From Nocardioides flavescens (GTDB lineage: Bacteria; Actinomycetota; Actinomycetes; Propionibacteriales; Nocardioidaceae): 64,000 bases of DNA. The DNA lies in NCBI RefSeq assembly GCF_009823805.1, contig NZ_WUEK01000006.1:1-64000 (forward strand), given 5' to 3'. Under the pieces are notes generated by a model. It had not been told where the DNA came from and made no database searches. It worked only from the letters and a program-made list of their open reading frames with translations. Below are positions 56,543 through 64,000 of this stretch, piece after piece. Both the position numbers and the translations under genes were made by a program. Within the stretch, counting starts at the first letter, position 1. Each line of letters begins with the position of its first letter.

Positions 56543-58000
56543 GTGCGCTCAACCGCGCGCTGGCACAGGTGCGCCGTGGGGACGGCGTTCGTGTGTGCCG
56601 CAGTCCTGTCCGTCCCCGCCGCTCAGGCCGCCCGAGCCGACGGGGAGCCACCGCCCGTCTCGCAGCGTCAGGTGAGCGCCGCGGAGGCGGCCGTCGGGGC
56701 GGCCGCCGACGACGTCGCCGGGGTGCAGGCCCAGCTCGCGACCGCCCAGGCGTCCTACGACGACGCGCAGGTCGCCGCCGCGAAGGCCGCCGAGGAGCTC
56801 AACGGCGCCACCTACCGCGCCGATCAGGCCGCCGCGGCCCACGCCTCGGCGCAGGCCGCCGCGGTCGCGGCGCAGGACACGCTGGCCGGCCAGCGCACGG
56901 CGTACGCCGACGCGGTCGTCTCGGCGTACCAGATGTCACCGCAGCTCAGCGCCCTCGGCGCGATCAGCGACGCCGACGGCGTCACCGAGGTCGTCGAGCG
57001 CACCGAGGCGCTGCGCAACGCCGAGGGGTCGCTGCAGGACCGGTTCCGCGCCTACGACGCGGCCTCCGCCGAGGCCGACGCCGCCGCGACCCGGGCCGCC
57101 GCCACCCTCGCCGACGCCGCCGCGGCCCAGCAGGCCGCCGAGGCCTCGCGCGACCAGGCCCGTGAGGCCGCCCGCGCGGCTCGCGAGGTCGCGTCGTCGT
57201 ACGCCGCCGAGCGCTCCCGCCTCGTCGCCCACCTCGCCCGCCTCCAGGGCGTCAGCGCCCGGCTCGCCGCCACCCGCCAGGACCAGCTCGAGCAGGCCGC
57301 CGCCGAGGCCGCGGCGCAGGCGGCGGCCCAGGCCGCCGCGCAGCAGGCCGCTGAACAGGCCGCTCAGGAGGCCGCCGAGGAGGCCGCTCAGGAGGCCGCT
57401 CAGCAGGCGAGCCCCACCCCGGCGCCCGCGACCTCCAGCCCGACGGACTCGGTGACCTCGGCGCCGATCCTCGAGCCCACCCCGACCCCGACCCACACCC
57501 CGACCCACACCCCGACCCACACGGCGACGCCGACCCCGACCGAGACGTCGACCCCGACGCCCACCCCGACTCCCACCCCGACCCCCACCCCCACAGTGCC
57601 GACCGAGACCGCGGCACCGACGACGCCGCCGCCGGCGTCGAGCGGCGCCCAGGCGGCCATCGCCTTCGCGCGGGCGCAGATCGGCGAGCCCTACCGCTAC
57701 GGCGCGGCCGGGCCGTCGTCGTGGGACTGCTCCGGGCTCACCATGCAGGCCTGGGCCGCCGCCGGGGTCTCGCTGCCGCACTACTCCGGCGCGCAGTACG
57801 CCGACTCGGCCAAGGTCACGCTCGACGACCTGCAGCCCGGCGACCTGCTGTTCTGGGGCTCCGGACCGTCCTCGATCTACCACGTCGCGCTCTACGTCGG
57901 CGACGGCAGGATGATCCACGCGCCGCGGCCGGGGCGCTCGGTCGAGGAGGTCTCGATGTACTACTGGATCGCGCCGACGATGTTCGCCCGGCCCCAGTAG
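56543..58000 (+). CDS. Secreted NlpC/P60 peptidoglycan endopeptidase with coiled-coil and TP-rich linker
   Basis: A 485-aa secreted cell-wall hydrolase. The signal peptide spans about residues 1-32 (GTAFVCAAVLSVPAAQAARA). Residues about 40-285 are Ala/Gln/Glu-rich coiled coil as in RipA/PcsB-type hydrolases. A low-complexity linker (about 290-370) of TPTPTHTP repeats is encoded by tandem ACCCCGACCCAC triplet pairs. The C-terminal NlpC/P60 domain (about 375-485) has the catalytic Cys in SSWDCSGLTMQAW, His in IYHVALYVGDG and a third polar residue in MIHAPRPG. It cleaves D-Glu-meso-DAP-type stem peptides. GTG at 56543 with GGAG upstream is chosen because it starts the signal peptide; a GTG at 56438 would add 35 polar residues. 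Confidence 0.93.
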   Translation: MRSTARWHRCAVGTAFVCAAVLSVPAAQAARADGEPPPVSQRQVSAAEAAVGAAADDVAGVQAQLATAQASYDDAQVAAAKAAEELNGATYRADQAAAAHASAQAAAVAAQDTLAGQRTAYADAVVSAYQMSPQLSALGAISDADGVTEVVERTEALRNAEGSLQDRFRAYDAASAEADAAATRAAATLADAAAAQQAAEASRDQAREAARAAREVASSYAAERSRLVAHLARLQGVSARLAATRQDQLEQAAAEAAAQAAAQAAAQQAAEQAAQEAAEEAAQEAAQQASPTPAPATSSPTDSVTSAPILEPTPTPTHTPTHTPTHTATPTPTETSTPTPTPTPTPTPTPTVPTETAAPTTPPPASSGAQAAIAFARAQIGEPYRYGAAGPSSWDCSGLTMQAWAAAGVSLPHYSGAQYADSAKVTLDDLQPGDLLFWGSGPSSIYHVALYVGDGRMIHAPRPGRSVEEVSMYYWIAPTMFARPQ

Positions 58001-58093
58001 GCGCCCCAACGTCGGAGGGGGCGTCGGGTGACGCCAGAGGGGCCGTGATCTGTTCCACGTGTGCGGCGTCGAACTCGTCAGTAGATTCGATCC

Positions 58094-60118
58094 ATGGCGA
58101 CCGACACCGCTCCGCCCACCGACCCCGCGATCGAGTCCGCACCGGAGACCGGTGCGGCGGAGCAGCTCGAGCGGCCGGGAGGCCGTCACGGTCTCCCGCA
58201 GGCCGAGGTCGACGTCGCGGCGCTGCGCGCCGTGCTCGACGGGAGGTACGCCGAGGTCCGAGACCTCGTGCGCCACAACCTGGTCGAGTACTCCTCGATC
58301 CTCGACGAGGCCGAGACGCTCGACCGCGACGCCTACCGCGGGCGCGTCAAGGAGGTCCTCGTCGAGATGGCCGCGACCGGCCAGACGGGCATGGGCTTCC
58401 CCGAGTCCTACGGCGGCGGCGGTGACGTCGGGGCGTCGTTCGCGGCGTTCGAGACCCTGGCCTTCGGCGACCTGTCGGTGCTCGTCAAGACCGGTGTGCA
58501 GTTCGGGCTGTTCGGCGGCGCGATCCTGCACCTCGGCACCGAGCGGCACCACGAGCGCTACCTCGAGGACCTGATCACCGGCAAGCTCCTCGGCTGTTTC
58601 GCCATGACCGAGACCGGCCACGGCTCCAACGTCCAGGCGCTCGGCACGGTCGCGACGTACGACGCCGAGGCGCGCGAGTTCGTCATCACCACGACCGAGC
58701 CGGACGCCAACAAGGACTACATCGGCAACGCCGCCGCCCACGGCGAGCTCGCCGTCGTCTTCGCCAACCTCGAGGTCGCGGGCGAGCGCCACGGGGTGCA
58801 CGCCTTCGTCGTGCCGATCCGCGTCGAGGGCGAGCCGGCTCCCGGTGTGCGCATCGAGGACGACGGGCTGAAGATCGGCCTCAACGGAGTCGACAACGGC
58901 AAGCTGTGGTTCGACGGTGTCCGGGTGCCGCGCGAGGCGCTGCTCAACCGCTTCGCCGACGTGAGCGAGGACGGCACCTACTCCAGCGACATCGAGAACC
59001 CCAACCGCCGCTTCTTCACGATGCTCGGCACCCTCGTGCAGGGCCGGGTGTGCGTGGGCGGGGCCGGCATCAACGCCAGCAAGGTCGCGATCGCCATCGC
59101 GGTCCGCTACGCGCTGAAGCGACGCCAGTTCGAGGCGACCAGCCCCGACCAGGAGGACCTCCTCCTCGACTACGGCCAGCACCAGCGCCGCCTCTTCCCG
59201 CTGCTCGCGCAGACCTACGCGCTCCACTTCGCCCAGGAGGTCGTCGCGCAGCAGTGCCACGAGGTGTTCTCGGGTGAGCGCACCGACGAGAAGTTCCGTC
59301 GCGAGCTCGAGTCGCGCGCCGCCGGCACCAAGGCGCTCGGCACCTGGCACGCCACCCGCACGATCCAGGAGAGCCGCGAGGCGTGCGGCGGCGCCGGCTA
59401 CATCGCCGAGAACCGCTTCGCCGCGCTCAAGGCCGACACTGACGTGTTCACGACGTTCGAGGGCGACAACACCGTCCTGCTGCAACTCGTGGCCAAGGGG
59501 CTGCTCACCGACTACTCCAGCGAGTTCGAGGAGATGGACCAGCTCGGAATGGTCCGCTTCGTGACGGGACTGGCCGTCGAGACGGTCGTCGAGAAGACGA
59601 ACGTGCACAAGCTGCTCGAGCGCGTGCGCGACCTGCTCCCCGGCGGCGAACAGTGGGACCAGGAGGCAGGGATCCTCGACACCGACTACCAGCTGGCGAT
59701 GCTGCGCTTCCGCGAGGAGCACATGCTCGCCGGCGTCGCGCGGCGCCTCAAGCGCGGCATCGACCAGGGCATGAACCCCGGCCAGGTCTTCTCCCGCGTG
59801 CAGGACCACGTCATCCACGCCGCCCGCGCCCACGTCGAGCGCCTTGTCGTCGAGGCCTTCGCCGACAAGGTGGCCTCGCTCGAGGACGGCTCGACCAAGG
59901 CCGCCCTGGGGCTGCTGCTCGACCTCCACGCCCTGAGCGTCATCGAGGCCGACCGCGCCTGGTGGATGGAGCACGGCCGCCTGACGACCGCCCGCTCCAA
60001 GGAGATCAGCCGGGCCATCAACTCCCTGTGCCGCCGGGTCCGCCCGGTCGCCCGCGAGCTCGTCGACGCCTTCGGGGTCCCCGAGGAGATGCTGCGCGCC
60101 CGCGACCTGGTCGGCTGA
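58094..60118 (+). CDS. Acyl-CoA oxidase-family flavoprotein
   Basis: A 674-aa protein of the ACOX type, longer than acyl-CoA dehydrogenases. After about 35 low-complexity residues come the acyl-CoA dehydrogenase N and M domains (MGFPESYGGGGDVGASFAAFETLAFGDLSVLVKTGVQFGLFG, CFAMTETGHGSNVQALGTVATYD) and then two C-terminal helical domains (CGGAGYIAENRFAALKADTDVFTTFEGDNTVLLQLVAKGLL). The TTFEGDNTVL motif carries the catalytic Glu of acyl-CoA oxidases. It would convert acyl-CoA to enoyl-CoA with O2 (or another acceptor). It has its own 93-bp upstream region and is followed 5 bp later by a methyltransferase gene. Confidence 0.92.
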   Translation: MATDTAPPTDPAIESAPETGAAEQLERPGGRHGLPQAEVDVAALRAVLDGRYAEVRDLVRHNLVEYSSILDEAETLDRDAYRGRVKEVLVEMAATGQTGMGFPESYGGGGDVGASFAAFETLAFGDLSVLVKTGVQFGLFGGAILHLGTERHHERYLEDLITGKLLGCFAMTETGHGSNVQALGTVATYDAEAREFVITTTEPDANKDYIGNAAAHGELAVVFANLEVAGERHGVHAFVVPIRVEGEPAPGVRIEDDGLKIGLNGVDNGKLWFDGVRVPREALLNRFADVSEDGTYSSDIENPNRRFFTMLGTLVQGRVCVGGAGINASKVAIAIAVRYALKRRQFEATSPDQEDLLLDYGQHQRRLFPLLAQTYALHFAQEVVAQQCHEVFSGERTDEKFRRELESRAAGTKALGTWHATRTIQESREACGGAGYIAENRFAALKADTDVFTTFEGDNTVLLQLVAKGLLTDYSSEFEEMDQLGMVRFVTGLAVETVVEKTNVHKLLERVRDLLPGGEQWDQEAGILDTDYQLAMLRFREEHMLAGVARRLKRGIDQGMNPGQVFSRVQDHVIHAARAHVERLVVEAFADKVASLEDGSTKAALGLLLDLHALSVIEADRAWWMEHGRLTTARSKEISRAINSLCRRVRPVARELVDAFGVPEEMLRARDLVG

Positions 60119-60123
60119 GCACC

Positions 60124-60804
60124 GTGCTCGGGCGCCTGACCTCGCTGCCCGGGCTGGGCGGGTGGGACCGCGACCCGTTGTGGAGCCACGTCTACGACTG
60201 GACGGTCGAGCACCGTCGCGTCGGCGGACTGCTCTGGGCGCTGACGGTGCAGAGCGACCTCGGGCTGCTGTACGACGCGGCCGCCGAGATCGGGCGGCTG
60301 CCGCGCGGCGCCCGGGTGCTCGACGTACCGTGCGGCGGCGGGGTCGCAGTGCGCGCGCTGCGACCCGGACAGGGCGTGGACTACGTCGCCGCCGACATCT
60401 CGGCGCTGATGCTGTCCCGCACCGCGGCGCTCGCCGCGTCACTCGGCGTGGGCGACCAGGTGCGGACCGTCCTGGAGGACGTCGGCGCGCTCGGTCACGA
60501 CGACGGCAGCGTCGACCTCGTCGCGTCGTTCACCGGCCTGCACTGCTTCCCCGACCCGGAGCGCGCCGTCGTCGAGCTGACCCGGGTGCTGCGGGTCGGC
60601 GGCGTGCTCACCGGCAGTGCGATCCTCGACGACACCGGGCTGCGCTACGAGCCGATGCGCGTCGGTGGCCGCCTCTCCGGTCTGCTCGGCCCCGGCTGCA
60701 CCCGCGCCCAGCTGCGCACCTGGCTCGCCCGCGGCGGCGTCGTCCACCCGGTCCTGCGCACCTCCGGGCCGGTCGTCTACTTCCGGGGAGTCCGCGAGGC
60801 CTGA
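60124..60804 (+). CDS. Class I SAM-dependent methyltransferase
   Basis: A 226-aa methyltransferase_11-type protein: SAM-binding loop VLDVPCGGGVAVRALRPG near residue 66, acidic ribose contact VAADISALML, motif VDLVASFTGLHCFPDPERAV, then LRVGGVLTGSAIL. The substrate could be a lipid or small molecule; nothing in the sequence decides. GTG at 60124 is 5 bp after the acyl-CoA oxidase stop, so the genes are cotranscribed. It is followed by the 467-bp hairpin array. Confidence 0.87.
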   Translation: MLGRLTSLPGLGGWDRDPLWSHVYDWTVEHRRVGGLLWALTVQSDLGLLYDAAAEIGRLPRGARVLDVPCGGGVAVRALRPGQGVDYVAADISALMLSRTAALAASLGVGDQVRTVLEDVGALGHDDGSVDLVASFTGLHCFPDPERAVVELTRVLRVGGVLTGSAILDDTGLRYEPMRVGGRLSGLLGPGCTRAQLRTWLARGGVVHPVLRTSGPVVYFRGVREA

Positions 60805-60818
60805 GCCGGCGTCGTCCT

Positions 60819-61227
60819 CCGACAGTCGAGGACTGCAGTCACCCGGCGCACCACGAGCCGGGACTGTCGGGCTGAGCCCTCCACCCAGGGCGACCGTGCA
60901 GGATCGCAGTCATCTCGGGACACCAGACCTGCACAGATCGGGCGCCGCCCGTCCCCGTCACCGACAGTCGAGGTTTGCAGTCACCTGGCGCACCACGAGC
61001 CGGGACTGTCGGAGGTCCGGGCATCGACAGTCGAACTTCCGGACCACCAGGCGACCCCGGACGTTGCACTGTCGACGGCGGGCCGGGCCAAGGTGCCGAG
61101 CGGAGCCGACTGTGCAACGTCCGAGTCACCTGATGACCAGGAAGTTGCACGGTCCGGGCGGCGGCCGGGTCTGAAACCGACAGTCGAGCTTTCCGGTCAC
61201 CGGGTGACCAGAAAGCTCGACTGTCGG
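60819..61227. repeat. Array of six about 52-nt palindromic (hairpin) units
   Basis: Units lie at 60819-60870, 60890-60942, 60961-61012, 61024-61076, 61106-61157 and 61177-61227. Each has complementary ends (most often CCGACAGTC/GACTGTCGG) around a conserved centre of the form GTCACCnGGnG(A/C)CCA. The inner arms differ: GTGCAGG/CCTGCAC in unit 2, GTGCAAC/GTTGCAC in unit 5, and a nearly perfect 22-bp stem in unit 6 (CGAGCTTTC paired with GAAAGCTCG). The array fills the 467-bp gap between the converging methyltransferase and ppa genes; I see no gene in it. Confidence 0.92.
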
Positions 61228-61271
61228 TGCGACGGCGACCCGGTCTGGCCAGAGGGCCGAGGGCAGGAACC

Positions 61272-61808
61272 TCAGGCGTGACCGGGCTGGGAGGCGGGGG
61301 GCGGGTGAGGGGTGTTCTCGTGCCCGCCGGCCTCCTGGTAGCGCTGGAAGGAGGCGCGGACCTCGGCCTCGGCCTCGGCGCGGCCGACCCACTCGGCGCC
61401 CTCGACGGACTTGCCGGGCTCGAGGTCCTTGTAGACCTCGAAGAAGTGCTGGATCTCGAGGCGGTCGTACTTCGAGACGTGGCTGATGTCGCGCAGGTGC
61501 TCGAGGCGCGGGTCGGTGGAGGGGACGCAGAGGACCTTGTCGTCGCCGCCGGCCTCGTCGGTCATGCGGAACATGCCGATAGCGCGGCACATGATCAGGC
61601 AGCCGGGGAAGGTCGGCTCCTGGAGGATCACCAGGGCGTCGAGCGGGTCCCCGTCGAGGCCGAGGGTCTGCTCGATGTAGCCGTAGTCGGCGGGGTACTG
61701 CGTCGAGGTGAAGAGGGTCCGGTCGAGCCGGATCCGACCCGAATGGTGGTCGACCTCGTACTTGTTGCGCTGCCCCTTGGGGATCTCCACGAGGACGTCG
61801 AACTCCAC
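61272..61808 (-). CDS. ppa: Inorganic pyrophosphatase
   Basis: A 178-aa family I soluble pyrophosphatase: [28 protein letters not shown], the signature [21 protein letters not shown] carrying the Mg2+-binding acidic residues, and [21 protein letters not shown]. It hydrolyses PPi to orthophosphate. AGGAG lies 5 bp before GTG 61808, which excludes a longer reading. The C-terminal tail ([15 protein letters not shown]) is Pro-rich and longer than in E. coli Ppa. It is divergent from the carboxypeptidase gene. Confidence 0.96.
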   Translation of the reverse strand: MEFDVLVEIPKGQRNKYEVDHHSGRIRLDRTLFTSTQYPADYGYIEQTLGLDGDPLDALVILQEPTFPGCLIMCRAIGMFRMTDEAGGDDKVLCVPSTDPRLEHLRDISHVSKYDRLEIQHFFEVYKDLEPGKSVEGAEWVGRAEAEAEVRASFQRYQEAGGHENTPHPPPASQPGHA

Positions 61809-61942
61809 GGCTACTCCTGATCTTCGCTGAATCTGCGCCGACGGCCCCGGCTGGTGCGCGGCGGCCGCGGTCGTGCGGTGATGGTCGGTGTCGTCACAGT
61901 CTCCCGCACAATGGTCGCGGTCTTGCACGGACGGGGGCTTCC

Positions 61943-63448
61943 TTGACGCAGAGTGACCGACGCCACTCCCGGCGCAGCCGCGACGAACGCGGCTGGGTCG
62001 GCCGCGCGCTCGCGTCCCTGCTGGTGCTCGCGCTCGTGTCCGCGGGGGTCGCCGCGTGGCGTCTCGACCTCGTCGAGCCGTGGTACGACCACTTCTTCGC
62101 CGACTCCCCGACCGCCCCGACGAGCCCTGCCGACGTCGCGCCGCCTCCTGGCCTCGAGCTCGCGCCGGTCGCGGCCCCGCCGGCGGTCGACACCGCGGTG
62201 ACGCCGCCGGGCGCGCTCGACCCGGCGCTGGTCCAGCAGGCCCTCGCGCCCCTGCTGGCGGACGAGTCGCTCGGGCGCCACGTCGTCGCGGCGGTGAGCG
62301 ACCTGACCGCCGCGGCCGACGCCCGCCCGCTCGTCTCGGTGGGCGACGGCGCCGCGGTGCCGGCGTCCACGACCAAGCTGCTCACCACGACCGCGGCGCT
62401 GGCCGCGCTCGGCCCGGAGACGCGGTTCACCACCCGCGTCGTCAGCACCGGCCCGGGCCGGATCGTGCTGGTCGGCGGCGGCGACCCCTACCTCGCCTCC
62501 GCGCCCGCGTCGAGGAGCACCTACCCCGAGCGCGCCGACGTCGTGACGCTCGCGGAGCAGACGGCTGCGGCGCTCCAGCAGCAGGGCCGCACCAAGGTGC
62601 GCCTCGGCTACGACGACTCGATGTTCAGCGAGCCGGCGTTCAACCCCGCCTGGCCGGCGCACTACCTCCCCGAGGACGTCGTCTCGTCGATCACCGCGCT
62701 GTGGGTCGACGAGGGCCGCGCCGAGCAGGGCTCGCCGGTCCGCTCGGAGGACCCGGCGCTCGCCGCGGCGCAGACGTACGCCGACGCGCTCGTCGCGCAG
62801 GGCATCCGCGTCGTCGGCACGCCGACGCGCGGGGTCGCCAGCGGCGGCACCGACCTGGCCTCCGTGCAGTCGGCGCCGCTGCGCGAGATCGTCCAGCACG
62901 TGCTCGAGGTCAGCGACAACGAGGCGGCGGAGGTGCTCTCGCACCAGGTCGGGTTCGCGGTGAGCGGCACGGCGTCGTTCGAGGCCGGTGCGGCCGCGGT
63001 GCTGTCGACCCTGCAGGGCCTCGGCGTGCCGCTCGAGGGCGTGCAGCTCTTCGACGGCAGCGGCCTGTCGCGGCAGAACCGGATCACCCCGGCCGCGCTC
63101 GTCGGCGTGCTCCGCGCCGCCGTCGACCCGAGCCGCCCCCAGCTCGACGCGGTGGCGCAGGGGCTCCCGGTGGCGGGGTGGAGCGGCTCGCTCACCAACC
63201 GCTTCGACCTCGCCTACCCGCAGGCGCGTGGGCTGGTGCGCGCCAAGACCGGCACGCTCAGCAACGTCAGCAGTCTGGCCGGCATCGCCGTCGACCAGCA
63301 GGGCCACCTGATGCTGTTCGCGCTGATGGCCGACCGGATCGCCGACATCGACGAGACCAAGGCGCAGCACGCCCTCGACGCCGCCGCCGGCGCGCTCGCG
63401 GCGTGCAGCTGCGGCGCGGTCGCCGCGACCCCAAACTCCACCGGTTGA
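61943..63448 (+). CDS. D-alanyl-D-alanine carboxypeptidase/endopeptidase, PBP4 (DacB) type
   Basis: A 501-aa penicillin-binding protein of peptidase family S13. A single N-terminal membrane helix (about 22-40, [18 protein letters not shown]) acts as uncleaved anchor or signal, followed by a Pro-rich linker. Active-site motifs are Ser142-Thr-Thr-Lys145 (SxxK), Ser324-Asp-Asn326 (SxN) and Lys435-Thr-Gly437 (KTG). The stretch [11 protein letters not shown] is typical of the family's inserted domain. It trims or cleaves peptidoglycan cross-links. The start is TTG at 61943, with a weak GGGGG site upstream; no ATG or GTG fits the membrane segment better. The gene next to it being ppa is common in actinobacteria. 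Confidence 0.93.
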   Translation: MTQSDRRHSRRSRDERGWVGRALASLLVLALVSAGVAAWRLDLVEPWYDHFFADSPTAPTSPADVAPPPGLELAPVAAPPAVDTAVTPPGALDPALVQQALAPLLADESLGRHVVAAVSDLTAAADARPLVSVGDGAAVPASTTKLLTTTAALAALGPETRFTTRVVSTGPGRIVLVGGGDPYLASAPASRSTYPERADVVTLAEQTAAALQQQGRTKVRLGYDDSMFSEPAFNPAWPAHYLPEDVVSSITALWVDEGRAEQGSPVRSEDPALAAAQTYADALVAQGIRVVGTPTRGVASGGTDLASVQSAPLREIVQHVLEVSDNEAAEVLSHQVGFAVSGTASFEAGAAAVLSTLQGLGVPLEGVQLFDGSGLSRQNRITPAALVGVLRAAVDPSRPQLDAVAQGLPVAGWSGSLTNRFDLAYPQARGLVRAKTGTLSNVSSLAGIAVDQQGHLMLFALMADRIADIDETKAQHALDAAAGALAACSCGAVAATPNSTG

Positions 63449-63466
63449 GTCGACTATGCTGGCGGC

Positions 63467-64000
63467 GTGACCGTCGAGACCCTGCCGCTGCCGACCACCG
63501 ACGAGGTCGAGGTCGTCGTCCCGGCGCCCGGTGAGGGCCCCGGCAACTGGTCCGGCGCTGCGTCGGCGGTGCTCGTCGACGGCGTCTTCTGGCTCACCTA
63601 CCGCGTGCGTCGACCGCTGACCGAGGGCCGCGGTGTGTCCGTCGTGGTCGCCCGGTCCGACGACGGCGTGCGGTTCGAGCCGGTGACGGAGGTGCACCGC
63701 GACGCCTTCGGCTGCGAGTCGTTCGAGCGGCCGGTGCTCGTGCCCGTCCCGGGCGCCGGGTGGCGGCTCTACCTCTCCTGCGCGACGTACGACTCCAAGC
63801 ACTGGTGGGTCGACTCTCTCACCGCCGCGAGCGTCGAGGAGCTGCCCTCGGGCACGCGCCAGGTCGTGCTGCCCGGCGACGACGAGGTCGCGGTCAAGGA
63901 CCCCGTGGTCACCGCCCCGGACGCCCCTGGCGGTGACTGGGTGATGTGGCTGTGCTGCCACCCGCTCACCGACCCCGGCCACGAGGACCGGATGACGACC
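63467..64000 (+). CDS. Glycosidase-like five-bladed propeller protein, truncated by window end
   Basis: The first 178 codons of a gene that continues beyond the window. The sequence VFWLTYRVRRPL, VVVARSDDGVRFEPV, GCESFERPVLVPVPGAGWRLYLSCATYDSKHWWVD and VKDPVVTAPDAPGGDWVMWLCCHP alternates beta-strands with ED/RP motifs, as in GH43/GH130-like propeller glycosidases, and may bind or cleave a glycan. GTG at 63467 is preceded by TATGCT at 63454-63459, only 7 bp upstream, which would make the mRNA leaderless. The assignment to a glycosidase family is tentative without the C-terminal half. Confidence 0.6.
   Translation, partial: MTVETLPLPTTDEVEVVVPAPGEGPGNWSGAASAVLVDGVFWLTYRVRRPLTEGRGVSVVVARSDDGVRFEPVTEVHRDAFGCESFERPVLVPVPGAGWRLYLSCATYDSKHWWVDSLTAASVEELPSGTRQVVLPGDDEVAVKDPVVTAPDAPGGDWVMWLCCHPLTDPGHEDRMTT

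Noticed and set aside
56936..60442. Minus-strand open frame of over 1100 codons
   Set aside because: It lies antisense to the NlpC/P60 and acyl-CoA oxidase genes, both with catalytic motifs. It has no recognisable domain and is low-complexity (GRG and VGVG runs).
60819..61227. Six-hairpin cluster as a CRISPR array
   Set aside because: The units are palindromic and variable in their arms, intervals are irregular (11-29 bp) and no cas genes are present.

Overview
The window is very GC-rich, has frequent GTG (occasionally TTG) starts, GTGA/ATGA overlaps between neighbouring genes and almost no intergenic DNA. Together with an F420-type LLM oxidoreductase, a SigE-family ECF sigma factor and MSMEG-type nitrogen-starvation families, this points to a chromosomal segment of an actinobacterium, most likely Nocardioides or a near relative. 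I found no rRNA, convincing tRNA, CRISPR array, transposase or prophage gene.

Layout. 0.1-3.6 kb: PAS/GAF/SpoIIE phosphatase and a lipoprotein. 3.6-11.8 kb (minus strand): nine overlapping or tightly spaced genes forming a complete Nit1C-type nitrilase cluster: amidohydrolase, MSMEG_0572-type protein, radical SAM protein, GNAT-AIR synthase fusion, nitrilase, MSMEG_0570-type protein, flavin oxidoreductase, a second nitrilase homologue lacking the catalytic Cys, and a glycosyltransferase. 11.9-14.9 kb: a hypothetical gene and an ECF sigma/membrane-propeller pair flanked by two copies of a structured repeat. 14.9-37.8 kb: an amine/amino-acid catabolic island with an IclR regulator, two SDRs, an LLM oxidoreductase, a two-domain VOC protein, a polar amino-acid ABC transporter, a three-subunit FAD/[2Fe-2S] dehydrogenase interleaved with a DHDPS-family lyase, an aldehyde dehydrogenase, a class III aminotransferase, an ATP-NAD-kinase-like protein, divergent GcvPA/GcvPB-like proteins, a 3-hydroxyacyl-CoA-dehydrogenase-like protein, an Lrp/AsnC regulator, alanine dehydrogenase and an APC permease.

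37.8-51.3 kb: an ABC importer with a fused binding protein-permease, a ThrE-like exporter, TetR plus MMPL transporter, a PrmC-like methyltransferase, small membrane proteins, an MBL hydrolase, an acyl-CoA dehydrogenase, GNAT and HSL-type hydrolase genes. 51.4-55.3 kb: a TPP riboswitch followed by a thiamine ABC transporter. 55.3-64.0 kb: a PAP2-like membrane protein, an NlpC/P60 hydrolase, an acyl-CoA oxidase, a methyltransferase, inorganic pyrophosphatase, a PBP4-type carboxypeptidase and the start of a glycosidase-like gene.

How the parts work together. Three promoters of the island share a 17-bp palindrome TGTNCG-N5-CGNRCA (four sites), suggesting one regulon, plausibly under the island's IclR protein. 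The aminotransferase plus Ald would form a pyruvate/alanine amino-group shuttle, and two TTCGGC-N13-GCCGAA boxes sit between the Lrp gene and ald. The window is also rich in non-coding palindromic DNA: six about 52-nt hairpin units at 60.8-61.2 kb, eight exact 32-bp tandem units at 44.8-45.1 kb, a nested palindrome at 48.5 kb, a 21-bp perfect stem at 40.2 kb, and a dispersed GTGGTTTCGAGAC family with about eight copies. In two places these elements supply the stop codon of the adjacent gene.
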